Below, one piece after another: positions 20,552 through 30,483 of a stretch of 64,000 nt of DNA. The notes beneath the pieces are model-generated. The model made no database searches. It worked only from the letters and a program-made list of their open reading frames with translations, and had not been told where the DNA came from. Source of the DNA: Rouxiella badensis (lineage in GTDB: Bacteria > Pseudomonadota > Gammaproteobacteria > Enterobacterales > Enterobacteriaceae); assembly GCA_026967495.1 (NCBI GenBank), contig CP114060.1, forward strand, positions 186,001 through 250,000, read 5' to 3'. Position 1 is the first letter of the stretch; each line of letters starts with the position of its first letter. Position numbers and translations under genes: made by a program.

Positions 20552-20784
20552 AATCTAAAGTCCCTTTTAACTTTCCCGAAGAAGAGGGGAATGAGCGATG
20601 TGAGGCGTTGCACCTCAAGCGCCGTAGAAGGGTCAAGTTATGTCGAAGAAATGAAATAAGATAGTTCTAATTATTTAATAAAAAAACCATATTAAACAAT
20701 AGTTAACGAGTTATTTAATGTTTTTTAACTGACATTCTCTAAGCAAAGAAAATTCAATGCCTTGCAGAAATAGGGAGGTGAAAA

Positions 20785-20847
20785 GTGCCAAAGAATCGCC
20801 GAGGTGATTATTTTCATGAATTACGATTCAGTTCTAATTTCATTTAG
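20785..20847 (+). CDS. Candidate 20-residue peptide with a strong ribosome binding site
   Basis: A GTG codon begins a 20-codon frame ending in TAG. It is preceded by AGGGAGGTG (20772-20780), an unusually good Shine-Dalgarno match at suitable spacing. The peptide is basic at the start (MPKNRRGDYF) and contains no obvious membrane segment. I do not recognise it, and a chance match is possible because purine-rich stretches are common in this spacer. Confidence 0.25.
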   Translation: MPKNRRGDYFHELRFSSNFI

Positions 20848-20876
20848 GGGGAAAGCAGGAGGTGAGTTTAGAAAGC

Positions 20877-20921
20877 GGTTTTGGCCGCACGCGGCGTTCA
20901 GCGCGCGCCAACCAAAACCGG
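20877..20921. other. GC-rich hairpin at the djlA 3' end
   Basis: GGTTTTGG and CCAAAACC form the outer arms, with a GC-rich interior around GCGGCGTTCAGCGC that can pair further. It lies immediately beyond the djlA stop codon. Neither strand has a strong T run after it, so it could be a weak terminator or an mRNA-stabilising stem. Confidence 0.5.
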
Positions 20922-20925
20922 TTGC

Positions 20926-21743
20926 TTATTTAAAACCTTTTTCGCGTTTGATCAGGTCATAGGCTGACTGAATCGACTGCGCTTTTTTCTTGGCCATCTC
21001 CATCATTTCCGGCGGCAGGCCTTTCGCGACCAGCTTGTCGGGATGGTGTTCGCTCATCAGCTTGCGGTAAGCACGTTTGATGGTGGTCGCATCGTCTGTC
21101 GCAGACACACCCAGCACCTTGCACGCATCCGCCAACGTCGGCCCCTGCGGAGCACGCTGATAACTGCCGTGCGAATATTGGCCCTGCTGGCCGCCACCAA
21201 ACTGCTGGCCACCTTCCATCATGCTGAGGAACTGATCGAACTGGTGTCTTGAGATGCCCAGCTCTTCGGCGATAACGTACAGTACCTGACGCTCGTTAGG
21301 GTGCAACGAACCGTCGGCAAACGCCGCCTGAATCTGAATTTCCAGAAACGTTCTGATCAGATCAAATCGCCCGAAACAGACGCTGCGTAATTGACGCATT
21401 TTATCGCGAAGCGGGTAATTTCCGCCTTTACCGACACGAAATGCCTGCTGCGCCGCCTCTCTCTGCTCGCCGTGCAAACGCATTTGGTCCATGAAAAGGC
21501 TGGCAATTTGAATATCGGCTTCGGTAACCCTTCCTTTTGATTTGGTTAAATGCCCCATCACCTCAAAGGTGGTGCGGAAAAAATTGTTTGTCTTGTTTGC
21601 TGATCGGAGAAGAATCCACGGCGTTTGGAGGCCCGCGCCTTGTCTACCATATGCCCAATCAGCAACCCCAATACGATTCCCCAGAAGCCTATGCCGGACA
21701 TTAAGCCCAAGATAAGTCCGAGCAGCTTTCCCCAATACTGCAT
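20926..21743 (-). CDS. djlA: Membrane-anchored J-domain co-chaperone, frame broken once as read
   Basis: DjlA is an inner-membrane DnaK co-chaperone. A single N-terminal transmembrane segment (MQYWGKLLGLILGLMSGIGF) is followed by a TerB-like region and a C-terminal J domain with the HPD motif (SEHHPDKLVAKG). The frame breaks at 21578-21583: six T residues on the coding strand where seven restore TIFFRTTFEVMGHLTKSKG. The repaired protein is about 272 residues, close to E. coli (271). Confidence 0.94.
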
Positions 21744-21942
21744 ATACTCCTCAATTCACAATGCCGTCGCGTAAGATTTGCTTTATCATAACCGGCATTT
21801 ACCGTTGTGCCTAACGGCTACAACGTTAACCCTGTGGATTTTAACACTAGCGCAACGATGATGAGTAAGATAGTCTCTGACCGTTTGCCGGCATGACGCC
21901 TCTGATGACGGAACACACATTTTACGTATGAAAAATAGACGT

Positions 21943-24294
21943 ATGAAAAAAGCTTCCCCACCCTGCTGGCCACAATGATTTGGACGGCACTTTATAGCCA
22001 GGGCGCGCTGGCCTCTCTCGCTGAACAATGTATGCTCGGCGTGCCGACCTATGACAAGCCGTTGGTTCAAGGCGATCCTAACCAGCTTCCGGTCAAGATC
22101 CAGGCGGATAATCTACAGGGTACCTATCCTAACGGCGCTCTTTATACGGGTAACGTTACCGTCGATCAGGGCAATAGCTCACTGAAAGCCGATCAGGTAC
22201 AACTCAACCAGATTTCTCATCCTAATGAGGCAACGCCTCTTCGCACGGTCACCGCGACCGGGGATGTGCTGTATTTCAGCGATCAGGTTAAGTTAAAAGG
22301 TCCAAAAGCCTTCTCCAACCTGAACACCAAAGATACCGACGTCGAAAAGGGCGACTACCAAATGGTGGGCCGTCAGGGCCGCGGTACGGCCGACATGATG
22401 AAGCAGCGTGACAATAACCGCTACACCATCCTGAACAACGGCACCTTTACCTCCTGCCTGCCCGGCGATAACAGCTGGAGCGTGGTAGGCAGTACGGTTA
22501 TCGAAGACCGTCAGGAAGAGCTGGCCGAAATCTGGAACGCCCGTTTCCACATTGGTCCGGTTCCCGTGTTCTACAGCCCGTATATGCAGTTGCCTATCGG
22601 CGACCGTCGTCGTTCCGGTTTCCTTATTCCAAATGCAAAATACGGCAGCAAGAACGGCTTCGAGTTCATGCTGCCTTATTACTGGAACATCGCGCCAAAC
22701 TACGATGCCACAATTACTCCGCATTACATGAGTAAACGTGGAACCCAGTTGCAGAACGAATTCCGCTATCTGACGCAGTTCGGTGCCGGTCTGATGGAGT
22801 TCGACTACCTGGCTGATGACAAGCTGGTTGAGGCTGCTCACCCGGATGTCGATAAAACCAAGCGCTGGATGTTCTACTGGAACCACAACGGAGTTTACGA
22901 TCAGAACTGGCGCTTCAACGTTGACTACACCAAGGTCAGCGATCCTTACTACTTTACCGATATCGACTCCAAGTTTGGTTCCACGACCGACGGCTATGCC
23001 ACGCAGAAATTCAGCGTAGGTTATGCCAACGAAAACTGGGACGTGACGCTGTCGACCAAGCAGTTCCAGATCTTCGCCGACTCCTTGACGAGTGCGACCA
23101 ATGTCTACCGCGCCATGCCGCAGTTGGACATCAACTACTACAAAAACGATCTGGGGCCGTTCGACTTCCATACCTACGGGCAGATTGTCAAATTTACCAA
23201 CGTTAACCCTGCCTACCCGTCCGCGACGCGTTGGCACATTGCCCCGCAGATTGACCTGCCGCTGAGCAACCGTTGGGGTAGCTGGGATAACGAAGTCAAG
23301 GTAATGGCCACCCATTACCAGCAGAACATTTCCAACAGCTATTACGACCTGTACCCGGACTCTGATCTGAAGAGCCTCGGTGAACCGCGTCATGCCAGAG
23401 TTCAAGAGCGACGCCAAAATGGTGTTCGATCGCACCATGGACTGGAACTCTGGCTATACCCAGACGCTGGAACCGCGGTTGCAATATCTCTACATCCCGT
23501 ATCGCAACCAGAGCGATATCGAGGAATACGACTCCACGCTGCTGCAAACCGACTATACCGGTCTGTTCCGCGACCAGAGTTACAGTGGTCTTGACCGTAT
23601 TGCCTCGGCTAACCAGCTGGCGTCCGGTGTGACCTCTCGTATCTATGACGAAAATCTGGTCGAGCGTTTCAACGTGTCTGCGGGTCAGATCTACTACTTC
23701 ACCCGTCCGCGTACCGGTGATCCTGACAGCAGCCTGGACAAGAGCAACGACACAGGCAGCTTGGTCTGGGCCGGTGACACCTACTATAAAATCAACGATA
23801 CCATGGCCTTCCGCGGTGGCTTGCAGTACGACACTCGTCTCGACGCGCTGGCGCTGGGCGATGCCGTGTTGGAATACCGCTCCGATTCGGAAAAAATGGT
23901 TCAGTTGAGTTATCGTTATGCCAGCCCGGAATATATTGAGGCAACGCTTCCTAACCTCACCAACCCGGGTTATCAGCAGGGCATCTCGCAGGCAGGTATC
24001 ATTGCCAGCTGGCCTATCGCCGACCGTTGGGCCGTGGTGGCCGCGTACTATTACGACACCAAGGCGAAACAGGCAGCCGATCAGTTGCTGGGCGTTCAGT
24101 ACAGCACCTGCTGCTGGGCGGTTAACTTCGGCTACGAACGCAAGATTACCGACTGGGATTCAACCAGCCAAACGAGCATCTATGACAACCGCATTGGATT
24201 TAACATTGAACTTCGTGGCCTGAGTAGTAATCAAACCCTCGGAACCAAAGAAATGTTAGCCAGCGGCATACTGCCTTATCAACGTGCATTCTGA
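21943..24294 (+). CDS. lptD: LPS-assembly protein LptD, frame broken twice as read
   Basis: LptD is the essential outer-membrane beta-barrel that inserts lipopolysaccharide, together with LptE. Start ATG 21943 gives MKKSFPTLLATMIWTALYSQ, a signal peptide like E. coli's. An N-terminal OstA-type domain with a CMLGVP cysteine is followed by the barrel with the second cysteine pair (YSTCCWAVNFGYERK near 710). One A is missing in the run at 21946-21951. One base is gained at 23372-23378, where GAGCCTC should be GAGCTC to give LKSSVNRVMPEFK. Cells could not live with either break, so both are taken as read errors. An alternative start is ATG 21928. Confidence 0.95.
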
Positions 24295-24367
24295 TGCTCG
24301 ACGGCATGTTGAATTCAGTAAACTTGAAACTTGAACCCGCATTTGCGGTTAAATAAATGGAAAAAGT

Positions 24368-25663
24368 ATGAAGAACTGGAGAACACTTCTCCTCGGCGTG
24401 GTGCTTTGTGCTAACACCGCGTTCGCAGCACCGCAAGAGGTTGATAAAGTTGCCGCCGTTGTCGATAACGGGGTAGTTCTGGAAAGCGAAGTCAATGACA
24501 TGTTGCAGTCCGTCAAACAGCAGGCAAAAGAAGCGAAACAACAGCTTCCTGACGACCAGACGCTGCGCCGCCAGATCCTTGACCGCCTGATTATGGATAA
24601 CATCCAGCTGCAAATGGCCTCAAAAATGGGCCTTACGCTAACCGATGATGACGTTAACAAGGCTATTGCAGGTATCGCTCAGCAGAACAACCTGACCGTC
24701 GACCAGCTGCGCAGCCGTCTGGCTTATGAAGGTCTGAACTACAACGTATACCGTGCTCAGATCCGTAAAGAGATGCTGATTTCTGAAGTACGTAACGGTG
24801 AAGTTCGTCGCCGCGTAACTATTCTGCCGCAGGAAGTCGACGCACTGGCGAAACAGCTGTCTGCGCAGACTGATAACGAGGCCGAATACAACCTCAGCAA
24901 CATCCTGCTGCCACTGCCGCAGAACCCGACTCAGGATCAGGTCGATCAGACCGAAATGCTGGCGAAGAAGATTGTTAGCGAGCTGAACCACGGTGCCGAC
25001 TTCGCCAAGATGGCGATGACCTACTCTGCCGATCCGCACGCGCTGGACGGCGGCAACATGGGTTGGGGCAAGCTTCAGGGTCTGCCTTCACTGTTCGCTC
25101 AGGCGTTGACCAATGCGAAGAAAGGCCAGATTGTCGGTCCTATTCGTTCAGGCGTGGGCTTCCACATCCTGAAAGTCAACGATCTGCGCCAGGCTGACCA
25201 GAAAGTGTCTGTTACCGAAGTTCACGCACGTCACATTCTGCTGAAAACTTCTGTCGTTATGACGGATGCGCAGGCGCAGGCTAAACTTGAACAAGTTGCG
25301 GCAGCGATTAAAAGCGGCCGTGCCAACTTTGCAGACGAAGCCAGGCAGCTGTCTCAGGACCCAGGTTCTGCGAATCAGGGCGGCGACTTAGGCTGGGCCT
25401 CTCCGGACATGTACGATCCTGCGTTCCGCGACGCGCTGCTGAAGTTGAAAAAAGGTGAAATTAGCGCACCGGTTCGCTCTTCCTACGGCTGGCACCTGAT
25501 TCAGTTGCTTGATACCCGCCAGGTCGACAGAACGGATGCCGTGCTGAAAGACAAAGCGTATCGTCTGCTGTTCAACCGTAAGTTCGCAGAAGAGGCGCAG
25601 TCCTGGATGCAGGAACAGCGTGCACAGTCTTACGTGAAAATTCTGGATGGCAATGGACAATAA
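24368..25663 (+). CDS. surA: Periplasmic chaperone/prolyl isomerase SurA
   Basis: SurA escorts unfolded porins and LptD across the periplasm. A signal peptide ends at NTAFA, followed by PQEVDKVAAVVDNGVVLESEV, the chaperone N-domain. Two parvulin domains follow at about residues 172-273 and 283-382; the second contains HARHILLKTS and GGDLGWASPDMYDPAF. At 431 residues it is close to the E. coli length of 428. It sits just after lptD, one of its main clients. Confidence 0.97.
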   Translation: MKNWRTLLLGVVLCANTAFAAPQEVDKVAAVVDNGVVLESEVNDMLQSVKQQAKEAKQQLPDDQTLRRQILDRLIMDNIQLQMASKMGLTLTDDDVNKAIAGIAQQNNLTVDQLRSRLAYEGLNYNVYRAQIRKEMLISEVRNGEVRRRVTILPQEVDALAKQLSAQTDNEAEYNLSNILLPLPQNPTQDQVDQTEMLAKKIVSELNHGADFAKMAMTYSADPHALDGGNMGWGKLQGLPSLFAQALTNAKKGQIVGPIRSGVGFHILKVNDLRQADQKVSVTEVHARHILLKTSVVMTDAQAQAKLEQVAAAIKSGRANFADEARQLSQDPGSANQGGDLGWASPDMYDPAFRDALLKLKKGEISAPVRSSYGWHLIQLLDTRQVDRTDAVLKDKAYRLLFNRKFAEEAQSWMQEQRAQSYVKILDGNGQ

Positions 25664-26705
25664 AACCCACGTGACACAATCAGTGGTGATTACCCCCGGC
25701 GAACCTGCCGGGGTTGGACCTGACTTGGTTCTTGCACTGGCTCAACGGGACTGGCCCGTTGAGCTTGTCGTTTGTGCCTGTCCGTCGCTGCTGCTCGCCC
25801 GAGCCAAAGCGCTGAATCTGCCAATTCGTCTGCTGGACTATCGCCCAGGCTGTGCCAAACCCCAGGCAGCAGGCACATTGACCGTCCTGCCCGTTCAGCT
25901 TGCTGAACCCGCCGTTCCCGGCCAGCTTAACGTCGCCAATGGCCCTTACGTGGTCGAGACGCTGGCGCGCGCCTGTGACGGTGCGCTGAATGGCGAATTT
26001 GCCGCACTGATTACCGGTCCGGTGCAAAAGAGTATTATCAACGATGCGGGTATCCCGTTTATCGGTCATACCGAATTCTTTGCCGATCGTAGCCTCTGCG
26101 AACGCGTAGTGATGATGCTGGCAACCGAAGAGCTTCGCGTTGCGCTCGCGACAACGCACCTGCCGCTTAAAGACGTCTCGGACGCCATCACTCGCCAGAG
26201 TCTGCACGAAGTTATCACCATTCTTGATAACGACCTCAAGACCAAATTTGGCATCGCTTCTCCGCAGATTTATGTCTGTGGCCTCAACCCGCACGCGGGC
26301 GAAGGCGGCCATATGGGCCGTGAAGAGATTGACACCATCACGCCAGCGCTTGATTCGCTGCGTGAGAAAGGAATTAACCTGATAGGCCCACTGCCCGCAG
26401 ATACGCTGTTCCAGCCGAAATATTTGCAGCATGCCGATGCCGTATTAGCCATGTATCACGATCAGGGCTTACCGGTGTTAAAATATCAGGGGTTCGGCCG
26501 TGCGGTGAACATCACGCTCGGGCTGCCGTTTATTCGTACCTCGGTCGATCACGGCACTGCGCTGGACCTGGCTGCTACCGGCAAAGCCGACGTGGGCAGC
26601 TTTATCACCGCTTTAAATCTTGCCATTAACATGGCCTCAGTCAGCAATGACAACAATCTGTCCGCAACGACAACAACAGTAGTGAAAAAACACAGCAATG
26701 AATAA
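25653..26705 (+). CDS. pdxA: 4-hydroxythreonine-4-phosphate dehydrogenase
   Basis: PdxA oxidises 4-phosphohydroxy-L-threonine in pyridoxal phosphate synthesis. Motifs seen are VVITPGEPAGVGPDLV at the N-terminus, the metal-binding histidine regions TTHLPLKDVSDAI, NPHAGEGGHMG and AMYHDQGLPVLKYQGFG. The start overlaps surA; ATG 25653 is preferred, and ATG 25647 is also possible. The C-terminus runs about 15 residues past E. coli PdxA with a low-complexity serine/threonine tail. The end overlaps rsmA. Confidence 0.95.
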   Translation: MDNKTHVTQSVVITPGEPAGVGPDLVLALAQRDWPVELVVCACPSLLLARAKALNLPIRLLDYRPGCAKPQAAGTLTVLPVQLAEPAVPGQLNVANGPYVVETLARACDGALNGEFAALITGPVQKSIINDAGIPFIGHTEFFADRSLCERVVMMLATEELRVALATTHLPLKDVSDAITRQSLHEVITILDNDLKTKFGIASPQIYVCGLNPHAGEGGHMGREEIDTITPALDSLREKGINLIGPLPADTLFQPKYLQHADAVLAMYHDQGLPVLKYQGFGRAVNITLGLPFIRTSVDHGTALDLAATGKADVGSFITALNLAINMASVSNDNNLSATTTTVVKKHSNE

Positions 26706-27530
26706 TCGAGTCCACCAAGGCCACTTCGCCCGTAAACGTTTTGGACAAAACTTTTAAAAGATCAGTTTGTCATCGACAGCATCGTTTCCGCTATCCACCC
26801 TATGCCGGGTCAGGCCGTTGTTGAAATCGGCCCCGGTCTGGCTGCGCTGACCGAGCCGGTCGCCGCACGTCTGGAAAACATGACTGTTATCGAGCTGGAC
26901 CGTGATTTGGCGGCCCGTCTCGAGGTGAATCCGAAGCTTGCCAACAAGCTGCGAATCATCCAGGCCGATGCCATGACCGTCAACTTTGGCGAACTGTCTG
27001 AAGAGTTGGGTCAGCCGTTACGTGTGTTTGGTAACTTGCCTTACAACATCTCGACGCCGCTGATGTTCCACCTTTTCACCTACACCAATGCAATCAGCGA
27101 CATGCATTTCATGCTGCAGAAAGAAGTGGTGAACCGTCTGGTTGCAGGCCCGAACAGCAAAGCCTACGGCCGTCTGAGCGTCATGGCGCAGTACTATTGC
27201 CGCGTGATCCCAGTCCTCGAAGTGCCGCCTGAGTCCTTCACTCCGGCACCAAAAGTCGACTCAGCGGTAGTACGTTTGACTCCGCATGCGGAAATTCCTT
27301 ACCCTGTATCGGACATCCGTATTTTGGCACGCCTGACCACCGATGCGTTTAACCAACGCCGCAAAACCATCCGCAATAGCCTGGGTCACTTGTTTACCCC
27401 AGAGCAGATGTTAGAGCTGGGTCTGGATCTGAGCATGCGGGCGGAAAACATTTCTGTCGAGCAGTACTGCAAGCTGGCCAACTGGCTTTCGACGCGTAAA
27501 AGCAACGAACAGCAGAACAACGAACAGTAA
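26698..27530 (+). CDS. rsmA: 16S rRNA dimethyladenosine transferase, frame broken once as read
   Basis: RsmA (KsgA) dimethylates A1518 and A1519 of 16S rRNA late in 30S assembly. The start MNNRVHQGHFARKRFGQNF overlaps the pdxA stop. At 26752-26755 four T residues create a TAA; five restore NFLKDQFVIDS as in the family. SAM-binding VEIGPGLAALTEP and catalytic NLPYNIS follow. Repaired length is about 277 residues. The 3' part is open from 26802. Confidence 0.95.
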
Positions 27531-27549
27531 CCCTAGCCGGAGTTCCATT

Positions 27550-27927
27550 ATGCTAAATCAGCCTCGAGTCGTGGTTCAGGTTCAAAGTGTTTACATTGAA
27601 GCTCAGTCTATTCCCGAAGAGCAGCGTTATGTGTTCGCTTACACCGTGACTGTCCGCAATCTGGGGCGTTTTAGCGTGCAACTCGTTGGCCGCTACTGGT
27701 TGATTACCAACAGTAACGGCCAAAAAACCGAGGTTCAGGGCGAAGGCGTGGTCGGCGAACAGCCGGTTATCGCGCCTGGCGAAGAATTTCACTACACCAG
27801 TGGCGCCATCCTTGAAACGCCGATGGGCACCATGGAAGGCTACTACCTCATGGTCGATCACCAGAATCAATCCTTCAATGTGGATATCCCTGTGTTCCGC
27901 CTTTCGCTGCCTACGCTGATAAATTAA
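27550..27927 (+). CDS. apaG: ApaG protein (Co2+/Mg2+ efflux-associated)
   Basis: ApaG is a 125-residue fibronectin-III-like single-domain protein of unsettled function, named for its place in the apaGH operon. The sequence shows the conserved GEGVVGEQPVIAPGEEFHYTSGA and the METPMGTMEGYY-like block near residue 95. Length equals that of E. coli. It lies 19 bases after rsmA and 4 before apaH, so all three are probably one transcript. Confidence 0.95.
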   Translation: MLNQPRVVVQVQSVYIEAQSIPEEQRYVFAYTVTVRNLGRFSVQLVGRYWLITNSNGQKTEVQGEGVVGEQPVIAPGEEFHYTSGAILETPMGTMEGYYLMVDHQNQSFNVDIPVFRLSLPTLIN

Positions 27928-27931
27928 TACT

Positions 27932-28787
27932 ATGTCTACATATTTAATTGGTGATATCCATGGGTGTCTGGATGAGCCTCAAGGCTCTTCTGACGCGGGT
28001 AGAATTTAATCCCCTGCAGGATACGCTCTGGCTGACCGGCGATTTAGTGGCTCGAGGCCCGGCCTCGCTCGATGTCCTGCGCTTCGTGATGGGGCTAGGC
28101 GACGCAGTGCGCATGGTGCTGGGCAACCATGACCTGCATCTGCTGGCTATTTACGCGGGGATCACGCCGAACAAACCCAAAGATAAACTCACTGCGCTAC
28201 TCGAAGCTGAGGATGCGGACCTGCTTATCAACTGGTTGCGCCGCCAGCCTGTCTTGCAGGTCGACGACGAGTTGAAGCTAGTGATGGGACACGCAGGCAT
28301 CACGCCACAGTGGGACGTCGAGACGGCAAAAATGTGTGCGCGCGAGGTTGAGGCTATTCTGAGCAGCGACAGCTATCCGCTGTTCCTCGATGCCATGTAC
28401 GGTGACATGCCAAACAACTGGTCTGATGAACTCACCGGCCTCGCCCGTTTGCGCTTCAGCACCAATGCGTTGACCCGCATGCGTTACTGCTTCCCGAACG
28501 GTCAGCTGGACATGATCTGCAAAGACGCCCCGGAAGATGCGCCGCGCCCGCTTAAGCCGTGGTTTGCACTGCCAAGCCCGGTTCTGGAACAGGGCTACAG
28601 CATCATCTTTGGTCATTGGGCCTCGCTCGAAGGCAAAGGCACACCGGCCGGCGTTTACGGACTGGACACCGGCTGCTGCTGGGGTGGCGAAATGACGATG
28701 CTGCGCTGGGAAGATAAAACCTATTTCACGCAGCCAGCGATTCGCCGCAAAGAGAAAGAGAAAGAACAGGCGCCAAAAGCGTCTTAA
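27932..28787 (+). CDS. apaH: Diadenosine tetraphosphatase, frame broken once as read
   Basis: ApaH splits Ap4A symmetrically to two ADP and also removes Np4 caps from RNA. The metallophosphatase motifs are GDIHG at the start, GDLVARGP near 35, and GNHDLHLL near 65. The true frame starts at ATG 27932 (MSTYLIGDIHGCLDE) and then slips. GAGCCTC at 27974-27980 must be GAGCTC to continue DELKALLTRVEFNP. The repaired protein is about 284 residues. The open part in the second frame runs to 28787. Confidence 0.95.
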
Positions 28788-28816
28788 AAACCCTTTCCCC
28801 TGGCAGAATGAAAAAG

Positions 28817-28844
28817 AAAAAGGCACCCATTGGGTGCCTTTTTG
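28817..28844. terminator. Bidirectional terminator between apaH and folA
   Basis: AAAAGGCACCCA and TGGGTGCCTTTTT form a long stem with A-rich and T-rich flanks on opposite sides. It can therefore end the apaH transcript on the plus strand and the folA transcript on the minus strand. Confidence 0.9.
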
Positions 28845-28874
28845 CTTTATAGCATCAGGACAAACGAGGCGAAA

Positions 28875-29363
28875 TTATTCGCCGCGACGATCCAGAATTT
28901 CGAAGCAGTAGCCGTGGGTGTTGGCTTCATCGGCGTCGTGGAATTCGCTGAACACGCTTTCCCACTCGTCAGGCTCGTAATCCGGGAAGTGGGTGTCCCC
29001 TTCAACTTCGGCATCGATGTGGGTCAGATACAGGCGGTTAGCCTGATTCAGGAACTGGGTATACACGCGCCCACCGCCCATGACCATCACTTCTTCTGCG
29101 TTTCCTGCCGCTGACAGTGCTTCTTCAGGGGAGGTTACCCAGGTCACGCCATCGTGACTTCCAGGCTGGCTGCTGATAACGATGTTAAGGCGGCCAGGCA
29201 GGGGTCGTCCGATTGATTCGAAGGTCTTGCGTCCCATAATAACCGGCTTGTTCAAGGTGTTGCGTTTGAACCAAGCCAGGTCAGCCGGTAAATGCCAGGG
29301 CATGGCGTTTTCCATACCAATAACGCGATCCGCTGCCATTGCAGCGATCAGGCTGATAATCAT
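28875..29363 (-). CDS. folA: Dihydrofolate reductase
   Basis: FolA reduces dihydrofolate to tetrahydrofolate with NADPH and is the target of trimethoprim. The 162-residue protein shows MENAMPWHLPADLAWFKR, with the active-site aspartate at the usual position, GRKTFESIGRPLPGR (NADPH-binding) and GGGRVYTQFL. No substitution typical of resistance is obvious to me. The coding strand runs opposite to apaH. Confidence 0.97.
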   Translation of the reverse strand: MIISLIAAMAADRVIGMENAMPWHLPADLAWFKRNTLNKPVIMGRKTFESIGRPLPGRLNIVISSQPGSHDGVTWVTSPEEALSAAGNAEEVMVMGGGRVYTQFLNQANRLYLTHIDAEVEGDTHFPDYEPDEWESVFSEFHDADEANTHGYCFEILDRRGE

Positions 29364-29793
29364 CGTGAAACCTTTGGTGAAGAGCTAATAAGAACATATT
29401 CATGGTTCCGCCGGCAGACGACATACAGCAGACCAGGAACAGATTCTATGTCGGGGCAGAAAAGAGCCACACTATACGGAAAGCCCAATCCGCCGTCGAT
29501 AGGGAGAATGCGCTCAGATAAAGATATAAGAGACCTCTTAGCAGAGCCGGACTTCATCAGCATAAAACACTGACTCCAGCGGAAGAAAGGCGCTCAAAGC
29601 ATCAGCCTTAGCGAGCGAGGCAGACAATCATGCCACGCCAAGCATGGAGATAGTTCCCCATGTAAACTGATTAATACGTTTCGGCTGATTAAGTATACAA
29701 ACGAAATCGAGCAACACAGGCTGCCACTGTTAAAAAAAGATTGGCGTATGATGCCGCCTAAATTTTCTTAGTTAGTTGATGACGGTCAGTTAA
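29364..29793. other. Divergent promoter region, folA and lysE-type exporter
   Basis: This 430-base gap separates the divergent folA and exporter genes. Short ORFs on both strands show no recognisable protein features or convincing ribosome sites. I see no clear operator; part of it must hold the two promoters. Confidence 0.5.
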
Positions 29794-30408
29794 ATGCTCG
29801 AAACCTCTTTGTTTGTCGCGACGATTGCCGCGTTGGGGATGATCTCCCCGGGTCCGGATTTCTTCATGGTTATTAAGAATGCGGCCCGCTATCCGCGCAT
29901 GGCGGCACTGATGACTTCGCTCGGCGTTGTCTGCGGCGTTATCACCCATATGTCCTACTGTGTGGCCGGTCTGGCGGTGGTGATAACGAAGACGCCGTGG
30001 CTGTTTGATCTGTTAAAATACGTCGGTGCAGCCTATCTGATCTGGGTTGGACTTCAGGGCCTGTTCTCGCGCACCAACAGCAAGATGAACCTTGATGGCA
30101 TCGCGCCACAGCAGGTCACGCTTGGCAAGGCGTTTACTCAGGGTTATCTGTGTAACCTGCTTAATCCGAAGGCGACGTTATTCTTCCTCGCGATGTTCAC
30201 ACAGGTGCTGCAAATCAACTCAACGCTGAGTGAGAAACTGCTGTATGCCTCGATTATCGTCGGTCTGTCGGTTGTCTGGTGGCCGATGCTGGTGGTGCTG
30301 ATTCAGAGTGGCCCAGTGCGTCGTGGACTGGCAAAGGCGCAGAAGGTCATAGATAAGATGCTGGGCGGGGTGTTGATCGCGCTGGGTATTAAAGTGGCGC
30401 TGAGCTGA
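29794..30408 (+). CDS. LysE/RhtB family amino-acid exporter
   Basis: This 204-residue inner-membrane protein has about six hydrophobic segments. The family signature MISPGPDFFMVIKNA lies near residue 17 and LCNLLNPKATLFFLAMF near 118. Relatives export threonine, homoserine, lysine or other amino acids. The protein is not close enough to RhtB, RhtC or ArgO to assign a substrate. E. coli has no such gene between folA and kefF, so it is an accessory gene at this locus. Confidence 0.88.
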   Translation: MLETSLFVATIAALGMISPGPDFFMVIKNAARYPRMAALMTSLGVVCGVITHMSYCVAGLAVVITKTPWLFDLLKYVGAAYLIWVGLQGLFSRTNSKMNLDGIAPQQVTLGKAFTQGYLCNLLNPKATLFFLAMFTQVLQINSTLSEKLLYASIIVGLSVVWWPMLVVLIQSGPVRRGLAKAQKVIDKMLGGVLIALGIKVALS

Positions 30409-30417
30409 CAACACATA

Positions 30418-30448
30418 AAAAGGCAAACCTGCCATAGGTTTGCCTTTA
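30418..30448. terminator. Bidirectional terminator, exporter and kefC
   Basis: AAAGGCAAACCT and AGGTTTGCCTTT form a near-perfect stem around a 7-base loop. It lies between the convergent exporter and kefC genes and has A/T flanks suited to both directions. Confidence 0.88.
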
Positions 30449-30483
30449 TAAGATTATCTTTATGTCATTGCCACCGATAATAA

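Larger units (their letters stand above)
20552..20925. other. AT-rich spacer between djlA and the adhesin gene
   Basis: This 374-base region is much richer in A and T than its neighbours and lies upstream of the adhesin gene, so it should hold that gene's promoter. It also contains a small plus-strand ORF (20785-20847) and a GC-rich hairpin (20877-20921) beyond the end of djlA. No sigma-70 promoter stands out clearly enough to place. Confidence 0.5.

Noticed and set aside
22293..23438. 381-codon ORF antisense to lptD
   Set aside because: It covers the barrel-coding part of lptD on the other strand. Its composition is typical of a shadow frame and no family is recognisable.
29292..29573. 93-codon ORF in the folA-exporter spacer
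   Set aside because: It begins inside folA on the opposite strand, has no good ribosome site and no recognisable features.
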